Below, one piece after another: positions 36,446-46,000 of a stretch of 64,000 bases of DNA. This DNA comes from Duganella sp. BJB480. GTDB lineage: Bacteria > Pseudomonadota > Gammaproteobacteria > Burkholderiales > Burkholderiaceae_D. Each line of letters begins with the position of its first letter. Position 1 is the first letter of the stretch. The stretch covers positions 62,001-126,000 of the forward strand of contig QVIN01000003.1 of NCBI GenBank assembly GCA_003416985.1, given 5' to 3'. The position numbers were made by a program, and so were the translations under genes. A model generated the notes under the pieces. It was not told the DNA's origin, did no database searches, and saw only the letters and a program-made list of their open reading frames with translations.

Positions 36446-38107
36446 ATGCAAACCCAGAATCTCCAAATTCCCACTCTGAACGCCAATGCGGTGGCGGCGC
36501 CCAAGGTCAACCTGAATCTGAACGCCGGCGGCGGCGACAATTCCTTCCAGCGCGCCCTGTCGCGCGAGATGGACCAGCGCCAGGCCGGCAACGCCAGCAA
36601 CGGCCCCGCCATCGTCGCCAAGGCGCCCGAGCGCCCCGCCGCCTCGCGCCCGTCCGCGTCCAAGCCGGCCGAGCAGGCCAAGCCCGCCCAATCCCAGAAC
36701 CAGCAGGCCGACGCGGCCGACAACCAGGCCGTCGCCAAAAATGACAGCCAGCCGGCCCCCGCCGCGCCCGCCACGGCCAAGAACAACAGCAAGGACAGCA
36801 ACGCCAGCGCGGACGAGTCCGCAGCCAGCGCGGCCAGCGATGCGCAAGCCGCCGCCCAGGCCGATCCGGTGGCCGACATGCTGGCCCTGGTGGCCGCCTT
36901 CAATCAACCGGCGGCGCCGGCCGCCGCACCGGTCGCCAGCGCCGCCGACGCCTCGGCAGGCAGTGCGGCCGGCGCCGTGAGCGCCGCCGCCCTGGCCGCC
37001 GAAGCCGCCGCTGCGGCAGCCGCGACAGCCGCCTCCGCAGCAGCAGCCGGCGCCGACGACACGGCCACCACCGCCGTGGACGCCAACGCCACCGCCGCCC
37101 TGCCCGCCGCCGCCACGCTGGATGCCGACACGCTCAAAACCGCTCAGGCCGGCGCGGATGCCAATGCCGCCGCCGATTTCAAGGCCGCCCTGACGAAAGC
37201 CGGCTCGGCCGCGCAAACCGCCGCCGATGCGGCCGCAGCAGCAGCCAAGGCCGCAGCCGCAGCCAGCACCACGGCAGGCGCCACCGTCGCCGCTGCGGCC
37301 ACTGCGGTCAAGTCCGCCGCCACCGACAACAAGCCGGTCAGCGCGGTGCCGGACGGCCCGATCGTCGACACCCTGTCCGACACCACAGACGCCGCGCCCG
37401 CCACGCCGGCCGAACCGGCCGCCCCGATCAAGGTTGGCCCCGGCATGGAAAAACCGGCCGACGTGGCCCACGCCACGCCGCGCCAGTCCGATCCGCTGCA
37501 GCCCGTGTTCAACGGCAAGAGCACCCAGCCGACCGAGGCGGCGCCGGTGCTGAAGGAAGCCGCCCCGGCCATCACCATCGCGCCGAGCGCGCAATCGGCG
37601 CTGGAGGCGGCCAAGGCGGCCGTCACCGCCGTGCCGACGGACAAGCTCAGCAGCCGCGTCGGCACCCAGGCCTGGGACCAGCAACTGGGTCAAAAGATCA
37701 TCTTCATGGCGGCCGGCGGCGAGCAGAGCGCCACCATGGAATTGAATCCGCCCGATCTCGGCCCGCTGCAGGTCGTGCTGAGCGTGAACAAGGACCAGGC
37801 CACCGCAGCCTTCAGCTCGGCCACGCCGGAAGTGCGCCAGGCCCTCGAAGCGGCCATGCCCAAGCTGCGCGAGATGATGAGCGAGGCCGGCATCCAGCTG
37901 GGCAACGCCACCGTCTCGGCCGGCATGTCTGACCAAAACAACGGCTTCAACCAGCAGGCCGGCTCGGCGCAGCACAGCGGCGGCCACGGCGGCGGCGGCC
38001 GTTCCGGCGCCAGCTTCGGCGGCGACAGCGGCGGCAGCGTGGACGTGCCGCGCAGCGCCCCGCCGGCGCGCCGCGTGCCGGCCGGCGCGGTCGACACCTT
38101 CGCCTGA
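36446..38107 (+). CDS. fliK: Flagellar hook-length control protein FliK
   Basis: A 553-residue secreted ruler that measures the hook and switches export specificity. The N-terminal and middle parts are extremely Ala-rich and disordered (about 60-390). The C-terminal FliK domain (about 410-510) is well conserved: MELNPPDLGPLQVVLSV, then AFSSATPEVRQALEAAMPKL. It ends in a Gly/Ser-rich tail. It is the canonical copy by position between fliJ and fliL. A terminator follows the gene. Confidence 0.93.
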   Translation: MQTQNLQIPTLNANAVAAPKVNLNLNAGGGDNSFQRALSREMDQRQAGNASNGPAIVAKAPERPAASRPSASKPAEQAKPAQSQNQQADAADNQAVAKNDSQPAPAAPATAKNNSKDSNASADESAASAASDAQAAAQADPVADMLALVAAFNQPAAPAAAPVASAADASAGSAAGAVSAAALAAEAAAAAAATAASAAAAGADDTATTAVDANATAALPAAATLDADTLKTAQAGADANAAADFKAALTKAGSAAQTAADAAAAAAKAAAAASTTAGATVAAAATAVKSAATDNKPVSAVPDGPIVDTLSDTTDAAPATPAEPAAPIKVGPGMEKPADVAHATPRQSDPLQPVFNGKSTQPTEAAPVLKEAAPAITIAPSAQSALEAAKAAVTAVPTDKLSSRVGTQAWDQQLGQKIIFMAAGGEQSATMELNPPDLGPLQVVLSVNKDQATAAFSSATPEVRQALEAAMPKLREMMSEAGIQLGNATVSAGMSDQNNGFNQQAGSAQHSGGHGGGGRSGASFGGDSGGSVDVPRSAPPARRVPAGAVDTFA

Positions 38108-38125
38108 TCCCCTGCGGCCGCGACA

Positions 38126-38170
38126 AAAACCGGGACCGGCCACCCAGCCTTCCCGGTTTTGTTGTTTGTT
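38126..38170 (+). terminator. Terminator between fliK and fliL
   Basis: AAAACCGGGA (38126-38135) pairs with TCCCGGTTTT (38151-38160) across a 15-base loop, followed by a T-rich stretch. fliL-fliR therefore probably starts from its own promoter within 38171-38293, where no confident motif was identified. Confidence 0.75.
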
Positions 38171-38293
38171 ACACTACGGAAACGTCAAGCAGCACCCGGA
38201 TCGCCCCTCTTTTCGACGTATGCGATGCCGCAGTCCCGACCGATAATGACATAATGGCGTCATGTTCCACTTCCGCATCATGCAAGGGCAATT

Positions 38294-38836
38294 TTGAAAG
38301 CGAACCCAAAAATGAAAGCCGATCAGAAAGTTGAAGCAGCGCCCAGCGGCGGCGGCAGCAAAAAACTGATCATCATCATCCTGGCGGTGGTCCTGGTGTT
38401 GGGCGCTGCCGGCGGCGGTGCGGCCTGGTTCTTCCTGCATGACAAGGGCGACGCGGCCGAGGAAGAGGCGCCGGCCAAGAACAAGCACAAGAACGCCAAG
38501 AAGGCCAAGGCCGGTCCGCCGGAATATGTGCCGGTCGAGCCGTTCACGGTCAACCTGCAGCCGGGCGACAACGGCGCCGACCAGTACCTGCAGATCGCCT
38601 TCACGCTGGAAGTGGGCGGGCTGGAAGAGAAGGAAAACGTCAAGAACAACATGGCCAAGGTGCGCAGCCGCATGCTGTTGCTGCTGTCGAGCAAGCGCGC
38701 CGTGGACATCAACACGCCGGATGGCAAAGTCCAGCTGGCCAAGGAAATCATCGCCCAGCTCAAGGAACCCTTCGAGGACCGCGGCGCGCCGCAGGACATC
38801 GAGGATGTGCTGTTCACCTCGTTTATCATTCAGTAA
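38294..38836 (+). CDS. fliL: Flagellar basal body-associated protein FliL
   Basis: A 180-residue single-pass membrane protein near the stator. It has a basic N-terminus, a membrane helix (about 24-48, KLIIIILAVVLVLGAA), and a periplasmic domain (EYVPVEPFTVNLQPGDN, RSRMLLLLSSKRAVDINTPDGK). The start is probably TTG at 38294, with an AAGGG element upstream; an ATG at 38312 lacks a good ribosome binding site. It begins the fliL-M-N-O-P-Q-R series. Confidence 0.93.
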   Translation: MKANPKMKADQKVEAAPSGGGSKKLIIIILAVVLVLGAAGGGAAWFFLHDKGDAAEEEAPAKNKHKNAKKAKAGPPEYVPVEPFTVNLQPGDNGADQYLQIAFTLEVGGLEEKENVKNNMAKVRSRMLLLLSSKRAVDINTPDGKVQLAKEIIAQLKEPFEDRGAPQDIEDVLFTSFIIQ

Positions 38837-38846
38837 GTAGAAAGTC

Positions 38847-39827
38847 ATGGCTGATAATTTTCTCTCCCAGGAAGAAGTCGATGCCCTTCTGAAGGGCGTC
38901 AACGGCGACCAGGACGACGTCCAGGCGCAGGAAGACGTCGCGGGAGTACGAACGTATAACCTGGCCACCCAGGAACGTATCGTCCGTGGGCGCATGCCGA
39001 CGCTGGAGATTATCAACGAGCGCTTCGCCCGCCTGTTGCGGGTCGGCCTGTTCAACTTCCTGCGCCGCAGCGCCGAGGTGTCGGTGGGCTCGGTGCGGGT
39101 CTCCAAGTATTCCGAGTTCATCCGCAACCTGGTGGTGCCGACCAACCTCAACCTGGTGCACATGAAGCCGCTGCGCGGCACCGCGCTGATGGTGTTCGAT
39201 CCGGGCCTGGTGTTCCTGCTGGTGGACAACCTGTTCGGCGGCGACGGCCGCTTCCACACCCGCGTCGAGGGCCGCGACTTCACCCAGACCGAGCAGCGCA
39301 TCATCCTGCGCATCCTGGACATCGTGTTCGAGGCCTACACCAAGTCGTGGGAGCCGGTCTATCCGGTCGAGTTCGAATACATCCGCTCGGAGATGAATAC
39401 GCAGTTCGCCAACATCGCCACGCCGAACGAGGTGGTGGTGGCGTCGACCTTCACGGTGGAGCTGGGATCGGTGTCCGGCCAGATCCACTTCTGCATGCCG
39501 TACTCGATGATCGAGCCGATCCGCGATTCGCTGACCTCCAGCCTGCAGGGCGAGGCGCTGGAGGTGGACAAGCGCTGGATCCGCCTGATGACGCAGCAGA
39601 TCCAGATCGCCGAGGTCGAGATCGTCGCCTCGCTGGGCACGGCCAAGGTCAATTTCGACGAGATCCTCAACATGCGCGTGGGCGACATCATCCCGCTGCA
39701 CATCCCGGAAATGATCTCGGCCACGGTCGACGGCGTGCCGGTCATGGATTGCAGCTACGGCGTGATGAACGGACAATACGCGCTGAAGGTGGAGAAATTG
39801 CTCGCCAATGCCGATAACATCAAATAA
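38847..39827 (+). CDS. fliM: Motor switch protein FliM
   Basis: A 326-residue C-ring protein. The N-terminal segment (FLSQEEVDALLKGVNG) includes the CheY-P-binding peptide region. The middle CheC-like domain contains LLVDNLFGGDG, and the C-terminal SpoA domain interacts with FliN (about 240-320). No length anomaly. It lies ten bases after fliL. Confidence 0.97.
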   Translation: MADNFLSQEEVDALLKGVNGDQDDVQAQEDVAGVRTYNLATQERIVRGRMPTLEIINERFARLLRVGLFNFLRRSAEVSVGSVRVSKYSEFIRNLVVPTNLNLVHMKPLRGTALMVFDPGLVFLLVDNLFGGDGRFHTRVEGRDFTQTEQRIILRILDIVFEAYTKSWEPVYPVEFEYIRSEMNTQFANIATPNEVVVASTFTVELGSVSGQIHFCMPYSMIEPIRDSLTSSLQGEALEVDKRWIRLMTQQIQIAEVEIVASLGTAKVNFDEILNMRVGDIIPLHIPEMISATVDGVPVMDCSYGVMNGQYALKVEKLLANADNIK

Positions 39828-39871
39828 CGCCGGCGCAACCGCCGCCGGTGACCGCAATACAGGAGAGAAGC

Positions 39872-40297
39872 ATGTCGGATAATCAAGACGATACGATGGA
39901 CGACGACCCATGGGGCGCGGCCATCGCCGAGCAGGCCCAGGCCGAGGCGGCCGCGCTGGAGAAGCAGCAGGCCCAGACGGCCAGCGCCGCCGTGTTCACG
40001 GACTTTTCCAGCACGCCGAGCAAGACCGAGACCCACAACGATATCGACTTCATCCTCGATATCCCGGTGCAGCTCACGGTCGAGCTGGGCCGCACCAAGA
40101 TCGCCATCAAGAACCTGCTGCAACTGGCGCAGGGCTCGGTGGTGGAGCTGGACGGCCTGGCCGGCGAGCCGATGGACGTGCTGGTCAACGGCTGCCTGAT
40201 CGCCCAGGGCGAAGTGGTGGTGGTCAACGACAAGTTCGGTATCCGCCTGACCGACATCATCACGCCGTCCGAACGTATCCGAAAACTGAATAAATGA
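39872..40297 (+). CDS. fliN: Motor switch protein FliN
   Basis: A 141-residue C-ring protein. The SpoA domain (about 58-135) has IDFILDIPVQLTVELGRTK and GEPMDVLVNGCLIAQGEVVV. The N-terminal 50 residues are acidic and Gln/Ala-rich. The ATG at 39872 is preceded by AGGAGAG; a longer frame to 39848 lacks support. It overlaps fliO by four bases (ATGA). Confidence 0.96.
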   Translation: MSDNQDDTMDDDPWGAAIAEQAQAEAAALEKQQAQTASAAVFTDFSSTPSKTETHNDIDFILDIPVQLTVELGRTKIAIKNLLQLAQGSVVELDGLAGEPMDVLVNGCLIAQGEVVVVNDKFGIRLTDIITPSERIRKLNK

Positions 40298-40989
40298 AGC
40301 ACGGACTGACCTCAACCCTGATCCTCGCGGCGGCCCTGGCCGCCGCGCCCGCAATGGCCCAGCGCAGCGTGTCGGGCACCATCGGCGGCCAGCACGCGGC
40401 CAGCGCACTGGCCGTGGCCGCGCCGCCGGCCGTCGCCGCAGCCGCGCCCGCCGCCACCGCCGCCCCTACTCCTGCCGCTGCTCCCGCCGCCACGGCAGCC
40501 GGTGCGGCGTCCGCGCCGGCCCAAGGCGCCCCGGCCGATGCGCCCGCCTCCGCTGGAGCCGCATCCGCGCCGGGCCCAACGGCCACAACGGCCCCCACCG
40601 GCCCGCTGTCGATGACCATCCCCACGCCGCAGGCGGCGCCCGCCTCCCCCGGCGGCGGCCTGCTGCAAACCACTTTCGCGCTGATGTTCGTGCTGGCCTT
40701 GATGATCGGCGCGGCCTGGTTCCTGAAGCGCTTCGGCCCCAAGAACTTCGGCGGCGGCAACAGCAACGTCAAGCTGGTCGGCGCGCTCAGCGTGGGCGCG
40801 CGCGAGCGCATCCTGGTGGTGGAAGTGGGCGAACAATGGATCGTGGTCGGCGCCTCGCCCGGCCGCATGAACGCGCTGGCCACCATGCCGCGCCAGGAAA
40901 GCAGCGAACCGGCCACCACCGCCGCGCTGCCGACCGCCAACTTCGCCGAATGGTTCAAACAAACGATCGAAAAGCGCAATGGCAAATAA
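40294..40989 (+). CDS. fliO: Flagellar export protein FliO
   Basis: A 231-residue protein that helps assemble the FliP pore. A signal-like N-terminus ([20 protein letters not shown]) leads into an Ala/Pro-rich linker (about 45-110). A membrane helix follows (about 127-147, [20 protein letters not shown]), then a short cytoplasmic FliO domain ([22 protein letters not shown]). The linker is longer than in enteric FliO. It overlaps fliN by four and fliP by eleven bases. Confidence 0.9.
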   Translation: MKHGLTSTLILAAALAAAPAMAQRSVSGTIGGQHAASALAVAAPPAVAAAAPAATAAPTPAAAPAATAAGAASAPAQGAPADAPASAGAASAPGPTATTAPTGPLSMTIPTPQAAPASPGGGLLQTTFALMFVLALMIGAAWFLKRFGPKNFGGGNSNVKLVGALSVGARERILVVEVGEQWIVVGASPGRMNALATMPRQESSEPATTAALPTANFAEWFKQTIEKRNGK

Positions 40990-41755
40990 GCAGGCCGGCA
41001 TCCCCCTGGCTACGGCCGTCAAATCCCTGTTGATGCTGGCCGCGCTGGCCCTGCCGATCGCGGCCGGCGCCGATTCGAGCATCGGCATCCCGGCCTTCAA
41101 CGCCACCCCGGCGCCGGGCGGCGGCACCAGCTACACGCTGCCGATCCAGACCATGCTGCTGATGACGGCGCTGACCTTCATCCCGGCCGCGCTGCTGCTG
41201 ATGACCAGCTTCACCCGCATCATCATCGTGCTGTCGCTGCTGCGCCAGGCGCTGGGCACGCAGTCGGCCCCGCCCAACCAGGTGATGGTCGGGCTGGCGC
41301 TGTTCCTGACGCTGTTCGTCATGGGCCCCACCTTCGACAAGATCTACACCGAGGCCTACCTGCCGCTGCAGGAAAACAAGATCAACATGAGCGTGGCCAT
41401 GGACAAGGGCGCGGCGCCGTTAAAAACTTTCATGATGAAGCAAACCCGGCAGGCCGACCTGGCCTTGTTCGTGAAACTGTCGCGCAGTCCCGCGCTGCAG
41501 GGGCCGGAAGACGTGCCGCTGCGCATCCTGGTGCCGGCCTTCGTCACCAGCGAACTCAAAACCGCGTTCCAGATCGGCTTCGCCATCTTCATTCCATTTC
41601 TGATTATCGACATGGTGGTCGCCTCTGTACTTATGTCGATGGGGATGATGATGATGTCGCCGGCCGTGATCTCGCTGCCGTTCAAGCTGATGCTGTTCGT
41701 GCTGGTGGACGGCTGGCAACTGCTGCTGGGCTCGCTGGCCCAGAGCTTTTACTAG
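40979..41755 (+). CDS. fliP: Flagellar export gate protein FliP
   Basis: A 258-residue pore protein of the export gate, normally five copies per flagellum. It has a cleavable signal-like N-terminus ([16 protein letters not shown]), and the conserved stretches [31 protein letters not shown] and [20 protein letters not shown]. It overlaps the end of fliO by eleven bases and is followed by fliQ. Confidence 0.97.
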   Translation: MANKQAGIPLATAVKSLLMLAALALPIAAGADSSIGIPAFNATPAPGGGTSYTLPIQTMLLMTALTFIPAALLLMTSFTRIIIVLSLLRQALGTQSAPPNQVMVGLALFLTLFVMGPTFDKIYTEAYLPLQENKINMSVAMDKGAAPLKTFMMKQTRQADLALFVKLSRSPALQGPEDVPLRILVPAFVTSELKTAFQIGFAIFIPFLIIDMVVASVLMSMGMMMMSPAVISLPFKLMLFVLVDGWQLLLGSLAQSFY

Positions 41756-41764
41756 GAGCGCGCC

Positions 41765-42034
41765 ATGACACCCGAAAGCGTGATGACGATGGGCCGCCAC
41801 GCCATGGAGGTGACCTTGATGATCGCCGCCCCGATGCTGCTGGTGGCGCTGATCATCGGCCTGGTGGTCAGCATCTTCCAGGCCGCCACCCAGATCAACG
41901 AGGCGACCCTGTCCTTCATCCCCAAGCTGGTCGGCATCTTCGTGGCGCTGGTGGTGGCCGGCCCGTGGATGCTGGCGGTCATGCTCGACTACATGCGCGA
42001 GATCTTCGGCGGCATCCCCGGCTTGGTCGGCTAG
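41765..42034 (+). CDS. fliQ: Flagellar export gate protein FliQ
   Basis: An 89-residue protein with two membrane helices (about 15-40 and 53-75). The family signature includes VALIIGLVVSIFQAATQINE and TLSFIPKLVGIF. Four copies assemble with FliP and FliR in the export gate. It lies ten bases after fliP. A 96-base gap without a visible gene separates it from fliR. Confidence 0.96.
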   Translation: MTPESVMTMGRHAMEVTLMIAAPMLLVALIIGLVVSIFQAATQINEATLSFIPKLVGIFVALVVAGPWMLAVMLDYMREIFGGIPGLVG

Positions 42035-42130
42035 ACATTTTGCCAATATGTAACAATTTACGATTCGCTAAGAAGTTGTTTTAAAATAAGAAGGTAGATG
42101 CTCGGTGGAAATAAATAGGGAAAACGCCTC

Positions 42131-42973
42131 ATGATTTCGTTCTCCACTGCCGATATCAACCTGTGGATCGCCGGATTGCTGTGGCCGCTGACCCGCATCC
42201 TGGGCTTGCTGGCGGCGTCGCCGCTGTTCGGCAACTCCAGCGTGCCGGCCAGCGTCAAGATCAGCCTGGGCGTGTTGCTGGCCATGGTGGTGGCGCCGGC
42301 CGTGCCGCCGCTGCCGGCCGCCGACCCAACCTCGCTGGCAGGCCTGCTGATCGTGCTGCAGGAAATGCTGGTCGGGCTGGCGATGGGCTTCAGCATCCGC
42401 ATCGTGTTCGCGGCGGTGGAGATGGCGGGAGAAATCTCCAGTTTGACCATGGGCCTGGGGTTCGCGACGTTTTTCGACCCCAACACCCAAGGCCGCTCGT
42501 CGGCGATCAGCCAGTTCCTGGCGCTGGTGGCGACCATGATGTTTTTGGCGGTCAACGCCCACCTGGTGCTGCTGTCGGCGCTGGTGGAGAGTTTTTACAC
42601 GCTGCCGGTGTCGGCCTCGCCGGTGTACGGCGGCGGCTTCAAGCAGCTGGCCGACTGGGGCGGCAGGATTTTCAGCACCGGTGTGCAGCTGTCGCTGCCC
42701 ATCGTGGCCGCTTTACTGATTACCAACGTCGCGCTGGGCATCCTGACACGCGCGGCGCCGCAACTGAATTTGTTTGGGATCGGATTTCCGATCACCTTAG
42801 GTGTAGGTTTGCTGGTCATCGCCACGACACTCCCGTACTTGGCGACGCCCGTGCAAAACCTGTTTTTGGATGGCATAGAACGCGCGCGGCTGATGCCGCG
42901 GACGTGGTCGCAGCGCCCCCCGACGGCTCCGCCGGCAAGCTTGCCGGTTAGACCTCCCGGGCCGCGGCCATAG
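42131..42973 (+). CDS. fliR: Flagellar export gate protein FliR
   Basis: A 280-residue integral membrane protein with about six hydrophobic segments and the conserved stretches LWPLTRILGLLAASPLFG, GFSIRIVFAAVEMAGEISS and PQLNLFGIGFPITLGVGLL. The final 20 or so residues are Pro-rich. It is the last fli gene of the series. The giant repeat-protein gene begins 85 bases downstream on the same strand, and flhB does not follow as it does in some genomes. Confidence 0.96.
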   Translation: MISFSTADINLWIAGLLWPLTRILGLLAASPLFGNSSVPASVKISLGVLLAMVVAPAVPPLPAADPTSLAGLLIVLQEMLVGLAMGFSIRIVFAAVEMAGEISSLTMGLGFATFFDPNTQGRSSAISQFLALVATMMFLAVNAHLVLLSALVESFYTLPVSASPVYGGGFKQLADWGGRIFSTGVQLSLPIVAALLITNVALGILTRAAPQLNLFGIGFPITLGVGLLVIATTLPYLATPVQNLFLDGIERARLMPRTWSQRPPTAPPASLPVRPPGPRP

Positions 42974-43058
42974 CGAAATTCAATAGCCAGCCAGTGATTT
43001 TTGGTTTCCATGAGGCAATTATGCGCGTATCATGGAGGCTCCCCGGGAGAACAACGCA

Positions 43059-46000
43059 ATGACTTCGATCGTTACCAGTTTCACAACCGACCAGATCATC
43101 AGTCTCACGACTGCGCAGATCGGCCTGTTCACGACCGAAGACATGCAGGCGCTCAGCTCCGACCAGGTCGGCGTGATGAGCTCGGCCCAGGTGCGCGCCA
43201 TCAGCACGCTGCAACTGAACTTCCTGAGCACCGACGGCCTGGCCGGCCTGTCCACCGACAACGTCCCCACCCTGACCCAGCAGCAGGTCGGCGCGCTCAA
43301 CAGCGACCTGATCGCCGCCCTCAGCACCAGCCAGATGGTGGCGCTCAGCACCCGCGAGATGCAGGCGCTGAACAGCCGTCAGCTCAACCTGCTGAACTCC
43401 GACCAGGTCGCCGCGCTGGAAACGGTGGACCTGCGCGCGCTGTCGACCCTCCAGCTGGGCGCGCTCGGCTCGGACCAGGTCGCCAGCCTCACCAGCGACC
43501 AGCTCGGTTCGCTGGCCACCCAGCAATTGCGCGCCCTCAGCACCAGCGCCGTGCAGGCGATCGGCACCGACCAGGTGCTGTCGCTGGCCACCGCCCTGCT
43601 GGGGCAGCTGACCACCAGCCAGCTCAACGCCCTGACGCAAGGCCAGCTGGCCGCCATCACCACCGACCAGATCGCCGGCCTGAGCTCGCTGCAGGTGAGC
43701 CTGCTGGCGACCGCCTCGCTGGCCAGCCTCGGCAGCGACCAGGTGGGCGCGCTGGAGACCCGCGACTTGATCGGCCTGAGCAGCGGCCAGGTGGCCGCCC
43801 TGGGCGCGCTGCAACTGGCCGGCCTGAACAGCGACCAGCTGCACGCGCTGCGCAGCAACGAGATCGCCGCCCTCACCACCGACCAGCTGCCGCTGCTGGG
43901 CACGGCCCAGCTCAATGCGCTGAGCTCGCTGGCACCGCTCAATTCCGCCCAGGTCGGCGCGCTCACCACCGAACAGGTCAACGCGCTGACCACCCGCACC
44001 ATCGCCGCGCTCGGCAGCGCCCAGCTGGCCGCGCTCAACGCCGGCCAGGTGCAGGCGCTGGGCAGCGACCAGCTCATCGCGCTGTCGACCGCCCAGGTGG
44101 CGGCCCTGAGCAGCGCCGTGCTGGCCGCGCTGACCACCGACCAGATGCCGTTCATCGAAACGCGCGACATCGGCGCGCTGACCCCGGCGCAGATCCGCGC
44201 CCTCGGCAGCGACCAGCTGGTGGCGCTCACCACCGACCAGATCGCCGCGCTGAGCACGGCCGCCGAGGCCGCCCTGCTGCCCGAGCAGCTGGCCGCGCTG
44301 GGCACCGGCCAGCTCAACGCGCTGCGCAGCGTGGCCCCGCTGAGCACGCTGCAAATCCAGGCGCTCGGCACCGACCAGATCGCCGGCCTGGACAGCAAGG
44401 CCATCGTCAATCTCAGCAGCGTGCAACTGGCCGCGCTGACCGCCGCCCAGGTGCAGGCGCTGGGCAGCGACCAGATCATCGAGATGACGGCGCTCCAGTA
44501 CAGCAACCTGAGCAGCAACATGCTCAACGCCCTCTCCAGCATCCAGATCGGCCTGATCGAGACGCGCGACATCGCCGCGCTGCGCGCCGCGCAGATCGCC
44601 CACCTGGCGACCGACCAGCTGGTGGTGCTGCTGAGCGACCAGTTCGTCGCGCTCAGCAGCAGCGCCATCGGCGCCCTCAGCACCGACCAGATCAGCGTGC
44701 TGACCACCGAGCAGCTGAACGCGCTGTCGACGCTGGCCGGCCTGTCGGGCAACCAGATCGCCTCCTTCACCACCGCGCAGCTGAGCTCGCTGTCGCTGCA
44801 CAACCTGGGCACGCTGGCCAGCGGCCAGCTGCGGGTGCTGACCTCGGACCAGATCCAGTCGCTGACCACCGACCAGATCATCGCGCTGAGCGCGGCCCAG
44901 TTCCGCGGCCTGAGCACGGCCGCCATCGCGGCGCTGAGCACCGAGCAGGTGGCCGCCATCGAGACCGCCGACCTGGCCGGCCTCAACACCCAGCAGGTCA
45001 ACAAGCTGGGCACGGCCCAGATCGCCGCGCTGAGCACCGACCAGATGTTCGCGCTGACCTCGGCCGAGACGGCCGCGCTGGGCACCGACCAGGTGCGGGC
45101 CCTGGACAGCGCCCAGATCGACGCGCTGCGCTTCCTGACCGCGCTGACCACGCGCCAGATCCGCGCGCTCACCACCGACCAGATCGGCAACATCACCACC
45201 ATCGACCTGGCCAGCCTGACCACCCGCCAGTTCACCGGCTTCACCAGCGACCAGCTGCAGGCCTTGACCAGCGACCAGATCGTCGCGCTGAACTCGGCCC
45301 AGCTGGTGGCGCTGAGCACCGGCGCCATGGCCGTGCTGTCGACCGCCGCCATCGCCGCCATCGAGACGCGCGACATCCGCGCGCTGCGCACCGCCCAGAT
45401 CGCCCAGCTGAGCACCGACCAGATCATGGCGCTGACCACCGGCCAGCTGGCCGCGTTCACCACCGGCGAGATCCGCGCGCTGACGTCCGACCAGCTGTCC
45501 GTGCTCACCAGCGACCAGATCGTCGCGCTGTCGACGCTGGGCCCGCTGCTCACCAGGCAGATCGCCGGCCTGACCAGCGACCAGATCATGCAGCTGACCA
45601 CGGACGACTTCGCGGCGCTGCAGACCAACCAGCTGGCCGCCTTCAACACCGACCAGGCCGCCGCGATCAGCAGCGACCAGGTGGTGGCGATGTCGACCGC
45701 GCAGGTGCGCGCGCTCAGCGCGGCCGCCATCGCCGCGCTCGGCACCGACCGCATCGCCGCGCTGCGCAACGCCGACCTGGTCGCGCTGAGCACGCGCCAG
45801 GTGGCCGCGCTCACCACCGCCCAACTGGCCGCGCTGAGCACGCAGCAGCTGCGGGTGCTCACCACCGCCGAGATCGCCGCGCTGACGCTGGGCCAGATCG
45901 CCGGCCTGAGCAACGGCCAGATCGACGCCCTGGCCACGCTGGCCGCGCTGAGCACCGCGCAACTGGCCGGCTTCAGCACCAACCAGCTGGCCGCGCTGAA

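Noticed and set aside
38239-38246. ACCGATAA before fliL as a sigma-28 -10 element
   Set aside because: There is no acceptable -35 box at the required 11-base spacing.
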